Of a stretch of 64,000 bases of DNA, positions 28,218 to 36,082 are shown one piece after another. The DNA is from Bacteroidales bacterium (GTDB taxonomy: Bacteria; Bacteroidota; Bacteroidia; Bacteroidales; JAGOPY01), in NCBI GenBank assembly GCA_023229505.1, contig JALNZD010000006.1:68251-132250 (forward strand). The letters are read 5' to 3'. Made by a program: the position numbers and the translations under genes. The number at the start of each line of letters is the position of its first letter. Positions within the stretch are counted from its first letter, which is position 1. Under the pieces are notes generated by a model. It made no database searches. It was not told the origin of the DNA and saw nothing but the letters and a program-made list of their open reading frames with translations.

Positions 28218-29837
28218 TTACTTAAACTCAACCAGGTAAACCGGCACCTGCCAGGCCGGGTCTATCTTCTTTACAAGTAAATAATCCTCATTTTTTATAT
28301 GTTCCTTCTGGGCTAGAAATAAAGCACCCGGAATTTTTTCCATGCTCACCGTGATGATCTTTCCTCTTGCGGTCGAGAGATAATAGGTAAAGATTTCATT
28401 GTTGTAACGGTAGCGAAAATAAGGATCCGGCTTGTATTCCGGGTTCCAATAGACATAAAGCGGCTTCCCTGCTGTCTCCATAGCAAGTTCGGCAGCCAGT
28501 TTCTTGGTTGCCACAACCGGGTGGGTTTTTTCCCAGGAGGGAATGATAGAAAAGTTGAACGCAATTCGCATCACCAACACGGCTATTGCAAGCCATAACA
28601 AACGGTTCAACGCCTGCTTCCAGTAGAAATAGCTTATCAATGCAAGCGCCAGTAGCGTCAAAACGGATACCCAGGCTATATAGGGCAGGTCGAGGGTGAG
28701 TGGATGAAAGATAAAGACTATTCCTGCCAAACCGATAGCTGCTATAAATCCACCGGAAATATAATCGACCCAAAGATGAATCTTAAAACGGTTTTCAAAG
28801 GAATTGTAATAAAGGGCGATAAGGATCGTCATCATTAAAGGAACCAGCATCAGGATATAACGGGGATAAGCTTCGGGCGATGTCCAGTAAGGAATGATAT
28901 TGAAAATAAACAAGAGGAAAAGGTACCAGAGGAAACTGTTCTTCCGGATGAATTTCAGGCTCCCTTTCCGGAAAAACAGGATAACCATGACCGACCAGGG
29001 AAGAAAATGGTAGATGTTTTCAAAAGGATAGGTTAACAGGTGGAGCAAAGCCTTCCAGATCCCAAACCTGACCACAGTCCGCCGGGTCACTTCACCGGTC
29101 AGTACCTCGAAAACCTGGTCTGGTTCTATGGCGTTACGTGCAAAGTACAACAGGTAATACCCCCCGACAATGAGCAATAACAGGGCAATCCCCAGGAAAT
29201 GACGCCAGTTGAACAGGATCCTGAATTGTTTTCCCTGGATGAAAAGGACAAGCAGTGTGACAGCCACAAAAAACAGGCTGGGAATGCCTTTGAGCAGATA
29301 CGAAACAGCCGTGATAGCATAAGCGGTAAGAAACAGGGCGAGGTATTTCTTCTTCCTGAAAAAATACCAGGATAGCATAAAGAAAATATAAGTCAGCCAG
29401 GAGAAGGTGACATCAATCAGCCCATGCAAGGATTCGTAAAAGATGATCCTCCCGTAAGTAATGAAAGCCAGGGCGTTGACCAGGGCAATGCGGTTGCCGA
29501 ATTCCTTCCGGGTGAAAATAAAAATCGTGGCCGCGAAGAAAATAATTGAGAGGATCACGGGAAGACGGATCACGGTCTCGGACCAACTTCCTGTTACCTG
29601 GAAGAAAAAGGCAAGTATCCAGTTGAATAACGGGGGTTTCATGAGGTATAGCTCTCCGCCGATGGTCGGGGTAATGTAATCCCCGGTCTGGATCATTTCG
29701 AAAGCGACAATAGCACGGATGGCTTCATCCCTGATCAACTGGACAAGGTTGAGGTTGACCAGGTATGCCGGGAAAAAAAGCACGCCTGCCAGTATCAGGA
29801 AAAATATCAGGGTCCTATTTGATTGATTGTTAATCAT
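28218..29837 (-). CDS. GT39-family membrane glycosyltransferase
   Basis: 539 residues with about 11-12 transmembrane segments. The first periplasmic loop contains LVQLIRDEAIRAIVAFEM and later YLMKPPLFNW, the D/E and KPP pattern of ArnT/GT39 enzymes that use polyprenyl-phosphate sugars. The C-terminal 80 residues are soluble. REP-like repeats flank it on both sides. It lies downstream of a UDP-glucuronate 4-epimerase on the same strand, which fits glycan or lipid-A type modification. Acceptor unknown. Confidence 0.87.
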   Translation of the reverse strand: MINNQSNRTLIFFLILAGVLFFPAYLVNLNLVQLIRDEAIRAIVAFEMIQTGDYITPTIGGELYLMKPPLFNWILAFFFQVTGSWSETVIRLPVILSIIFFAATIFIFTRKEFGNRIALVNALAFITYGRIIFYESLHGLIDVTFSWLTYIFFMLSWYFFRKKKYLALFLTAYAITAVSYLLKGIPSLFFVAVTLLVLFIQGKQFRILFNWRHFLGIALLLLIVGGYYLLYFARNAIEPDQVFEVLTGEVTRRTVVRFGIWKALLHLLTYPFENIYHFLPWSVMVILFFRKGSLKFIRKNSFLWYLFLLFIFNIIPYWTSPEAYPRYILMLVPLMMTILIALYYNSFENRFKIHLWVDYISGGFIAAIGLAGIVFIFHPLTLDLPYIAWVSVLTLLALALISYFYWKQALNRLLWLAIAVLVMRIAFNFSIIPSWEKTHPVVATKKLAAELAMETAGKPLYVYWNPEYKPDPYFRYRYNNEIFTYYLSTARGKIITVSMEKIPGALFLAQKEHIKNEDYLLVKKIDPAWQVPVYLVEFK

Positions 29838-29851
29838 TAATTTTGTTTGCC

Positions 29852-29929
29852 GACCTGTCAGGTGCTACACACGCTGACAGGTCACCCGATTATCAAACCT
29901 GACGGTGTCGAAGACCCGTCAGCGTTTGG
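29852..29929 (+). repeat. REP-like two-hairpin element, copy B
   Basis: Hairpin 1 pairs GACCTGTC (29852-29859) with GACAGGTC; hairpin 2 spans AAACCTGACGG to CCCGTCAGCGTTT (29895-29927). The element supplies the last three codons and the stop of the epimerase gene. Confidence 0.85.
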
Positions 29930-30950
29930 ACTGTAGGATCTGTCTTCCAAATTCCTTATACCATGAAACAAACATTTTAAGGCCATCTTCAATGCTGGTT
30001 TTAGGCTTAAACCCCGTGTACTTTTCAAGCAAATCCGTATTGGCAAAGGTAGAAAGCACATCTCCCGGTTGCATTGGTTTCATCAGTTTAACCGCCTTTT
30101 TACCTAAATACCCTTCGATGATTTCTATGAACCTCAGCAGGTTGACAGGTTCAGAATGACCAATATTGAAGAGCCGGTATGGTATTTCACCCTCCGGAAT
30201 TATTTCAGTAACCCCGGTCAGTCCTTCAATAATATCGTCGATATAGGTAAAATCTCTTTCAAGGTTTCCATAGTTAAAAACTTCGATAGGCTTGCCTTCA
30301 TCGATAGCCCGCGTAAATTTGAAATAAGCCATATCAGGCCTTCCCCACGGTCCGTAAACCGTGAAAAACCTCAGCCCGGTCACCGGCAGCGCGAAAGCCG
30401 AGCTGTAAGTATGGGCCATCAGTTCATTGGCTTTTTTTGTCGCTGCATACAGGCTGATCGGGTGGTCCACGAAATCACTTTCTTCAGAAGGCTGCTTCGG
30501 GTTATTACCATATACGCTGGAACTGCTGGCATAGACCAGATGGCTGACTTTCTGCCGGCGGCAGCCTTCGAGGATATTGATAAATGCTTCGATGTTGCTG
30601 TCGATGTAAACATAAGGATCGGCAAAACTATGCCTGGCCCCGGGCTGGGCCGCAAGATTGATCACAATGTCGAACTGGATACCTGAAAAAAGTTCAGCCG
30701 TTTTCTGCCGGTCCTTCAGGTCAAGTTTAATGAATGTGTACTCAGGAATGGTACGGCTTGTGACCGGCTTCATTTCTGCGATTTCTGTTTTATTGATACC
30801 ACTTTCATTCAGCCTGGCAATCTTCAGCCTGGGGTCGTAATAATCATTCAGGTTATCGATCCCTGTCACAGCATATCCCTTAGCAGCCAGTTTTAAAACG
30901 GCATGGTACCCGATAAATCCTGCAGCGCCGGTGAGAAGAATGCTTTTCAT
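29919..30950 (-). CDS. UDP-glucuronate 4-epimerase-like NAD-dependent epimerase
   Basis: 343 residues of the extended SDR family. The Rossmann motif is TGAAGFIGYHAV; then NLNDYYDPRLKIARL, typical of UDP-glucuronate/galacturonate epimerases (LspL/CapI type), and catalytic YAATKKAN. It would interconvert UDP-GlcA and UDP-GalA for surface glycans. The last residues (SKR and stop) come from REP copy B. CAAGGTTA at 30962-30969 is a weak match to a minus-strand -7 element. Confidence 0.92.
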   Translation of the reverse strand: MKSILLTGAAGFIGYHAVLKLAAKGYAVTGIDNLNDYYDPRLKIARLNESGINKTEIAEMKPVTSRTIPEYTFIKLDLKDRQKTAELFSGIQFDIVINLAAQPGARHSFADPYVYIDSNIEAFINILEGCRRQKVSHLVYASSSSVYGNNPKQPSEESDFVDHPISLYAATKKANELMAHTYSSAFALPVTGLRFFTVYGPWGRPDMAYFKFTRAIDEGKPIEVFNYGNLERDFTYIDDIIEGLTGVTEIIPEGEIPYRLFNIGHSEPVNLLRFIEIIEGYLGKKAVKLMKPMQPGDVLSTFANTDLLEKYTGFKPKTSIEDGLKMFVSWYKEFGRQILQSKR

Positions 30951-31010
30951 GGATAGGTTTGCAAGGTTACTAAACTTTGGGCCTTACAGGACAAAAGTAA
31001 GGATTTTTAG

Positions 31011-31106
31011 TTTCAAACGCTGCCAGGTCTGCGACGCTGGCAGGTTTGAATGATAATTTCTATCAAACCTGACGGCGTCCGACGAAGGAGGACCCATCAG
31101 CGTTGG
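31011..31106 (+). repeat. REP-like two-hairpin element, copy C
   Basis: Hairpin 1 is AAACGCTGCCAGG..CTGGCAGGTTT (31014-31047). Hairpin 2 is AAACCTGACGGCGTCC..GGACCCATCAGCGTT (31065-31104). They are joined by an AT-rich linker. It lies in the 249-bp divergent gap between the epimerase and the lipoprotein gene. Confidence 0.85.
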
Positions 31107-31199
31107 AACTTATTGTCTTGATATTAATTTTTGTTCTCAAAATCTCCTGAAGATTTTAATATTAACTTAGCGACAGATATTATTGGTAATATAATGATA

Positions 31200-31919
31200 A
31201 TGAAAAAAATAAGTTTGATATTGTTTATTGTATTAGGTTTTTTAATCGTTTCCTGCGATAAAGAAGAAGAGGAAAGAAACAAAGACCTGAATTACAATCC
31301 GGTTATAAACCCGGTCAACTTCACCGATTGGATTAACAATGATTATTTCCCCTTAGTCCCGGGAACGATATACACCTATCATGCTGCTACGGCAGACGGT
31401 GAGGAAGCAACAGTCGTCAGCATACTTCATGAAACTAAAACTATTCTTGGTGTAACCTGCACCATTGTTAGGGATGTAGTTTCTTTAGATGGTGTGATGA
31501 TTGAAGATACCTATGATTGGTATGCACAGGATACAGATGGTAATGTCTGGTATTTCGGAGAAGATGTAAGCAATTACGAAAATGGTGTTTTCCAGGACAA
31601 AGAAGGTTCATTTAAGGCTGGTGTCGACGGCGCTTTGCCCGGTATTGTGATGCTGGCCCATCCTGTAATGGAAATGCCTTACAGGCAGGAATATTATTTT
31701 AATGTGGCCGAGGACTGGGGAAAAGTTGTTGCTACCGGGTTAAATGTCACGACTCCTATGGGCAGTTTTATGAATTGCATCAAAACCGCCGACTGGAATG
31801 CGCTTGAACCTGATGCCCCGATTGAATATAAATATTATGCCCTCGGTATCGGCTTAATCAGGGAGGAAGTAGAAAATACCGGAGAAGTTTCCGAACTGAT
31901 CTCGATTGGAATTGAATAG
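31200..31919 (+). CDS. Surface-type lipoprotein of unknown function
   Basis: 239 residues from the ATG at 31200; an upstream ATG at 31131 would add 23 residues before a good signal peptide. The signal MKKISLILFIVLGFLIVSC ends in a lipobox with Cys19. The mature start is CDKEEEE, which fits the lipoprotein export signal (K followed by two acidic residues) that sends Bacteroidota lipoproteins to the cell surface. The body is beta-rich (YFPLVPGTIYTYHAA, GLIREEV), as in many substrate-free 'hypothetical' lipoproteins. Before the IS inserted, the PepSY gene would have started only 27 bp downstream, so the two were probably an operon. Confidence 0.8.
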   Translation: MKKISLILFIVLGFLIVSCDKEEEERNKDLNYNPVINPVNFTDWINNDYFPLVPGTIYTYHAATADGEEATVVSILHETKTILGVTCTIVRDVVSLDGVMIEDTYDWYAQDTDGNVWYFGEDVSNYENGVFQDKEGSFKAGVDGALPGIVMLAHPVMEMPYRQEYYFNVAEDWGKVVATGLNVTTPMGSFMNCIKTADWNALEPDAPIEYKYYALGIGLIREEVENTGEVSELISIGIE

Positions 31920-32000
31920 TATTTATTATAAAAAAAACACTACTGACCGACTAAATTAATACAAAAGAGGGTACTTCCAAACGGTTTCCCCTCGATGTTG

Positions 32001-32008
32001 TAGTTTTG
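32001..32008 (+). promoter_or_regulatory. Transposase -7 promoter element (TAGTTTTG)
   Basis: Matches TAnnTTTG, 23 bp upstream of the transposase ATG inside the IS. An imperfect inverted repeat (GTTGTAGTTTT with AAAACTGCAAC, 31997-32031) surrounds it. Confidence 0.5.
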
Positions 32009-32031
32009 TTTTGTGAACCAAAAACTGCAAC

Positions 32032-33301
32032 ATGGGTAAAGATACAGAAATAAAATTAGTCGGACAGCCGATTTTTAAACAAGTACTCGACTTGATTGAA
32101 AGAGTAAACATACCAAGATTGGTTAAAAAGAATAGCGCTGACCGCTATTATAAGACTTTTCAGGCCAAAACACAGCTTATTACCATGCTGTTTGGTATTT
32201 TAAGCCGATGTGACTCGATGAATGAGATATGTGAAGGATTAAGGGCTATGGGCGGAAAACTAAATCACTTGGGTCTAAAGAAAGCTCCTGCCAAGAGTAC
32301 AGCCTGCGATGGTTTGCGAAACAGACCGAGTAAATTCTTTGAGGATGTGTACTTCAGTTTGGTAGACAGGTATAAGAGTTTTTTGTCGGACAGCCGAACT
32401 TTTGGGCTCACGTTTAAAGAGGTACTGCTGATTGATTCTACCACAATCCGGCTGTTTAGCAATATCCTCAAAGGTGTCGGCCGCAACCCAAAGAATGACG
32501 GGAAAAAGAAAGGCGGGCTCAAAGTCCATATGCTTATAGATGCTGTTCAATCTGTTGGGCGGTTTGTCAAGATTACTGCTGCCAAAGTTCACGACAAAAA
32601 TTTTCTGAAAGAACTTCAGTTGATCTCCCATAGCATGGTTGTATTTGACCGTGCGTACAATTATTACGTGCAATTTGCACTCTGGACTGAACAAAAGGTC
32701 TATTTTGTTACCCGGATGAAGAAGAACGCCGACTACAAGGTCGTGGAAACATTACGCACACACGAAAGGGTAGACGGCAAAGCCATGGTATTAAAGGAAG
32801 AGATTATCGAACTTGAATATCATCCTGAAGATGGCCGTGGCAAGAAAATCACGAAACAGAAAAAAGACCCTTCGCCTGAGGAAGGTCTGTTATCAGGACG
32901 CAAAGAACCGGTATTACGAGTTTCTTTGCAATAACATGGAAATTACAGCCGAAGAAATAGCCTTTCTCTACAAAAAACGCTGGGGTATTGAGTTATTATT
33001 TAAAAAAATGAAACAGAACTTTCAGCTTCATTATTTTTACGGCGAGAATGTCAACGCTATTCTCACTCAGGTATGGTGTACGCTGATAGCCCAGCTTCTG
33101 TTAACAGTCATACAGAAGATGGCGATGACAAAGAAAGCATTCTCTGTGGTAGCATCGCTGGTTCGCATCCATCTGATCAGTTTACTCGATGTTTTTGAAC
33201 TGCTTCGCAGCACAAGACGTAATTATCTGGTCAAAGATCATCCGCCAAACAGGATTGTACAGATGGAACTTGACTTGAAAAAAGGGGAGGTCGCTTTTTG
33301 A
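32032..33301 (+). pseudogene. IS4-family DDE transposase, frameshifted
   Basis: The first frame (32032-32934, 300 codons) carries the N-terminal domain and two catalytic Asp (LLIDSTTIRLF, VVFDRAYNYY). The second frame, ending at 33301, carries the third residue in YKKRWGIELLFKKMK, which fits the IS4 Y-(2)-R-(3)-E-(6)-K signature exactly. The frames join if one A is removed from the run of six A at 32860-32865, giving QKKTLRLRKV. It could be a real one-base insertion, a sequencing error in a homopolymer, or programmed slippage. The A6 run is not in the frame of a standard -1 heptamer and the shift needed is +1, which argues against classic programmed -1 frameshifting. Confidence 0.88.
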
Positions 33302-33406
33302 GAAAGCAGATAATTAATATAGAACTCTTGATTGTCTGGTTGTTACATAGATAATAATCGAAAATCAGATTTTAGTCGGACAATAGTGTAAAAAAAATCA
33401 AAAACT

Positions 33407-33937
33407 ATGAAAAATTTACTTTTATCACTATGCATGGTGGCACTAAGCCTGATGGCTTTCGCACAGGTCACGCCTCCAAAACAGGTAACCGACGCATTTG
33501 CAGGGAAATTTGCAGATGCACAAAAGGTAGAGTGGGAACAGGAAATTGCCACTGAATGGGAAGCTGATTTCATGCTCGCAGGCGTTGAAAAAACAGCATG
33601 TTTCTCTGCCAAAGGAGAATGGATGGAAACCGAGACTGCCATGTGCAGGAAAGAATTGCCGGCCGAAGTTTTCAAGACCCTTGCCATTGTTTTCGACGGA
33701 TTCGAGATGGAAGAGCTCGAAAGCATTGAGAAACCTGGTTTTACCGGGTATGAGATCGCTCTTGAAAAAGGTGGTACCAATGTAGAGATCCAGGCTGCAC
33801 CAGATGGTACTTTTACACTTTTATCTATTATGGTTAAGGAAGATCATCAAGGGAAATGCTGCAAAGCTGATGATGAAGGGGATGATATAAAGTGTGCCGG
33901 TAAGGATAAGGATGATGACGAGGAAGACGAAGATTGA
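33407..33937 (+). CDS. PepSY-like periplasmic protein with acidic tail
   Basis: 176 residues. The signal peptide is MKNLLLSLCMVALSLMAFAQ, followed by two PepSY-like/DUF2874 units (VTDAFAGKFADAQKVEWEQE, WEADFMLAG). Such proteins resemble BLIP folds and are of unknown function in Bacteroidota. The last 35 residues are very acidic with two adjacent Cys (KCCKADDEGDD...KDDDEEDED). An IS right end lies 18 bp before the ATG, cutting off the original upstream region; expression may now depend on the IS or be lost. Confidence 0.85.
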   Translation: MKNLLLSLCMVALSLMAFAQVTPPKQVTDAFAGKFADAQKVEWEQEIATEWEADFMLAGVEKTACFSAKGEWMETETAMCRKELPAEVFKTLAIVFDGFEMEELESIEKPGFTGYEIALEKGGTNVEIQAAPDGTFTLLSIMVKEDHQGKCCKADDEGDDIKCAGKDKDDDEEDED

Positions 33938-33970
33938 TTATGCATAGCATTTCATCATTTCCTTTATATT

Positions 33971-34200
33971 AAAACGCTGCCAGTCCGCCTTTGGCGGAGC
34001 TGGCAGGTCGTCTCGTTTCAAACGCTGCCAGGTCTGCGACACTGGCAGGTCGTCTCGTTTCAAACGCTGCCAGGTCTGACGACGCTGGCAGGTCGTCTCG
34101 TTTCAAACGCTGCCAGGTCTGACGACGCTGGCAGGTTTGAACAATGTATTCCCCTTAAACCTGACGGCGTCCGACGCAGGAGGACCTGTCAGCGTTTGAA
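33971..34200 (+). repeat. Tandem REP array, copy D (four hairpin-1 units plus one hairpin 2)
   Basis: AAACGCTGCC occurs at 33972, 34020, 34062 and 34105, giving units of 48, 42 and 43 bp. Each pairs with CTGGCAGG and ends in TCGTCTCGTTTC. A hairpin 2 (34157-34197) closes the array 4 bp before the RAYT stop codon. Spacers are lacking, so it is not a CRISPR. Confidence 0.9.
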
Positions 34201-34201
34201 A

Positions 34202-34951
34202 CTAAAACTCTAAATATTTTTCGATATTTTCTATTTTCACCTTTTTCTCGTGCAAAGTCTTAAAATTTCCGATATTATCAAACCATCCGATGACTTCTTC
34301 GCGGTTAAGACTGGTTGGTTTTACCGATATGCAAGTCAGATATGATGACCAGCCATATTCCATCGAATGTTCGCAAAAACCATGGTGTACCGGATTCTGG
34401 TGAATATAAACCACCAACGATCGAAAGTATTTTCTGTTATAAATTATCTTCCTTTTGAATTGTCGTTCAAACAAGCTTCCATGGCGGTTATATTTTTTGT
34501 TATAATACTTTGCGTAAGCGTTAAATAGATGGGAGAAATGCTGGTGTGGCTTTGGAATTAAATTACTTTCAAACGCTGTCAGGTCCTCCTTCGTCGGACG
34601 TTGACAGGTTTTATCACCTTCAAACCTGACAGCGTCGCCAGCGTTTGAAAAACCATTTGAAACGGTCAATTCAACAGTTTCCCATTTAATCTCATTAAAT
34701 CGCTCCTTGTCATAAGATCCATCGTCATTAGAGTATTTATATGCCATGTTTTGTTTGATCTTCACCATCAGATGAAAATGATTCTTCATTAAAACCCATG
34801 CATAAGTATCTGCGACCGGGCAAATATATTTCTCATAAAGTCGCATGAATCTCTCGTAATCCTCTGTTATATTAAACAGGTTTTCCCCGTTTATTCCACA
34901 ATTATAGATGTGGTAAAATTTACCCGGTATCAACTGTTCGGTTTTTTGCAT
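34202..34951 (-). CDS. REP-associated tyrosine transposase (RAYT, Y1/HUH family)
   Basis: 249 residues. The HUH motif is NHFHLMVK (near 56-63). RHGSLFERQFKRK and YIHQNPVHHGF are family hallmarks, with the catalytic Tyr expected in the latter region. The family nicks and joins single-stranded REP hairpins. REP units lie on both sides (33971-34200 and 34979-35072). A third unit, inverted, lies inside the gene at 34567-34650 and adds 28 codons in frame between the HUH half and the QHFSHLFNAYAKYYN block. A canonical AGGAGGT precedes the start, unlike its neighbours. Whether the protein is still active is unknown. Confidence 0.93.
   Translation of the reverse strand: MQKTEQLIPGKFYHIYNCGINGENLFNITEDYERFMRLYEKYICPVADTYAWVLMKNHFHLMVKIKQNMAYKYSNDDGSYDKERFNEIKWETVELTVSNGFSNAGDAVRFEGDKTCQRPTKEDLTAFESNLIPKPHQHFSHLFNAYAKYYNKKYNRHGSLFERQFKRKIIYNRKYFRSLVVYIHQNPVHHGFCEHSMEYGWSSYLTCISVKPTSLNREEVIGWFDNIGNFKTLHEKKVKIENIEKYLEF
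34567..34650 (-). repeat. REP-like element, copy E, inserted in frame in the RAYT gene
   Basis: 84 bp containing hairpin 1 and hairpin 2 in the orientation opposite to copies D and F. Its ends are TTTCAAACGC and GCGTTTGAAA. 84 is a multiple of three and no stop is created. Confidence 0.88.
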
Positions 34952-34954
34952 AAA

Positions 34955-34961
34955 ACCTCCT
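34955..34961 (-). promoter_or_regulatory. Strong Shine-Dalgarno of the RAYT gene
   Basis: AGGAGGT on the minus strand, ending 3 bp before the ATG. Most genes in this window have no Shine-Dalgarno, as is usual in Bacteroidota, so this stands out. Confidence 0.6.
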
Positions 34962-34978
34962 TTATTTTTTTAACCTTG

Positions 34979-35072
34979 AAGGTCGCTTCGTTTCAAACGC
35001 TGGCAGGTTTGAAAAAAAAATTCCTTTTAAACCTGACGGCGTCCGACGAAGGAGGACCTGTTAGCGTTTGAA
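34979..35072 (+). repeat. REP-like two-hairpin element, copy F
   Basis: It begins AGGTCGCTTCGTTTC, followed by a shortened hairpin 1 (AAACGCTGGCAGGTTT), an A-rich linker and a full hairpin 2 ending CCTGTTAGCGTTT. It lies upstream of the RAYT gene and just before the GT2 promoter. Confidence 0.85.
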
Positions 35073-35102
35073 ACTGATGTTAAAATATACAGTGAAGATA
35101 AG

Positions 35103-35110
35103 TATCTTTG
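35103..35110 (+). promoter_or_regulatory. Bacteroidota -7 promoter element (TATCTTTG)
   Basis: Exact TAnnTTTG match, 27 bp upstream of the GT2 ATG. Confidence 0.6.
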
Positions 35111-35137
35111 CACCTTCATACCACTAATAAATAACCC

Positions 35138-36082
35138 ATGCCAAAACTTTCCCTGGTCATATCGGTCTATAACGAAGAAAGGAATGTTGTTCCCCTGGCG
35201 GAAAAGATCGCTGATTCGCTGAAAGGAATGGATTATGAGGTGATTTATGTTGATGATGGCTCGATAGACCGGACGGTGCAAAACATCCTGACGATAAAAG
35301 ATCCCCATGTTATGCTGATCCGGTTCAAGAAGAATTACGGCCAGAGCAGTGCCCTGGCGGCGGGGATCGATTTTGCCTCGGGAGATTATATCATCACCCT
35401 CGACGGTGATATGCAGAATGATCCGGCCGATATTCCCATGATGGTTAAAAAAGCGGAAGAAGGCGACTGGGACCTGGTTGCCGGTATCAGGAAGAACAGG
35501 AAAGACGGATTTTTCATCCGTAAAATCCCTTCAAAAATTGCCAATCATATCATTCGTAAGACGACCGGTGTCAAAATGATAGACAATGGCTGCGCCTTAA
35601 AGGTTTTTAAAAGCGATATCGCCAAAAATATCAGCCTCTATGGTGAGCTGCACCGTTTCATCGCGGTAATGGCAGCATTGGAAGGAGCAACGATCACCCA
35701 GGTTGATGTAAACCATTTCCCCCGGATACATGGACAATCAAAATACGGCCTTTCCCGGACATTCAAGGTAATCAGCGATCTGATCCTCTTGTTATTTATC
35801 AAAAGATACCTGCAGAAGCCCATGCATTTCTTCGGCAAGTGGGGCCTGGTGATCCTGATCCCCGGCGTCATTATCAATATCTACCTGCTCATTCTTAAAA
35901 TCCTTGGACATGATATATGGGGAAGGCCATTGCTTATACTCGGCATCATGCTGGTAGTGGCAGGTTTTCAGATGATCACCAGCGGGATCATTGCAGAGTT
36001 GGTGATGCGTACTTATTTCGAATCCCAGCAAAAAAAGCCTTACCGCATAAGTAATATTTTCAGGGGTGGGAAGCAAGCTTAA
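35138..36082 (+). CDS. GT2 polyprenyl-phosphate glycosyltransferase (ArnC/DPM1-like)
   Basis: 314 residues. The GT-A domain (LSLVISVYNEERNV, VDDGSIDRT, LDGDMQNDP with the DxD-type metal site) is followed by two transmembrane segments at about 230-295. This is the architecture of enzymes that load a sugar onto undecaprenyl phosphate, the donor for GT-C transferases such as those at 13389 and 28218. The flippase-like gene overlaps it by 17 bp. A TATCTTTG promoter lies 27 bp upstream. Confidence 0.92.
   Translation: MPKLSLVISVYNEERNVVPLAEKIADSLKGMDYEVIYVDDGSIDRTVQNILTIKDPHVMLIRFKKNYGQSSALAAGIDFASGDYIITLDGDMQNDPADIPMMVKKAEEGDWDLVAGIRKNRKDGFFIRKIPSKIANHIIRKTTGVKMIDNGCALKVFKSDIAKNISLYGELHRFIAVMAALEGATITQVDVNHFPRIHGQSKYGLSRTFKVISDLILLLFIKRYLQKPMHFFGKWGLVILIPGVIINIYLLILKILGHDIWGRPLLILGIMLVVAGFQMITSGIIAELVMRTYFESQQKKPYRISNIFRGGKQA

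Larger units (their letters stand above)
31938..33388 (+). mobile_element. IS4-family insertion sequence, 1451 bp, with 9-bp target duplication
   Basis: The ends are imperfect inverted repeats: CACTACTGACCGACTAAATT at 31938-31957 and its counterpart at 33369-33388, 17 of 20 positions matching. Both ends are flanked by the same nine bases, TAAAAAAAA (31929-31937 and 33389-33397), a direct target duplication. One transposase gene fills the element, but it carries a frameshift. The insertion lies between the lipoprotein and PepSY genes. The intact duplication and ends suggest a recent insertion. Confidence 0.93.

Noticed and set aside
32855..32870. Programmed -1 frameshift in the IS transposase
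   Set aside because: The second frame is +1 relative to the first, and the A run is in the wrong phase for a standard slippery heptamer; an extra base is simpler.
33971..34200. Possible CRISPR array (repeats of 42-48 bp)
   Set aside because: Units are contiguous hairpins without unique spacers, no cas genes are nearby, and the same unit occurs singly elsewhere.
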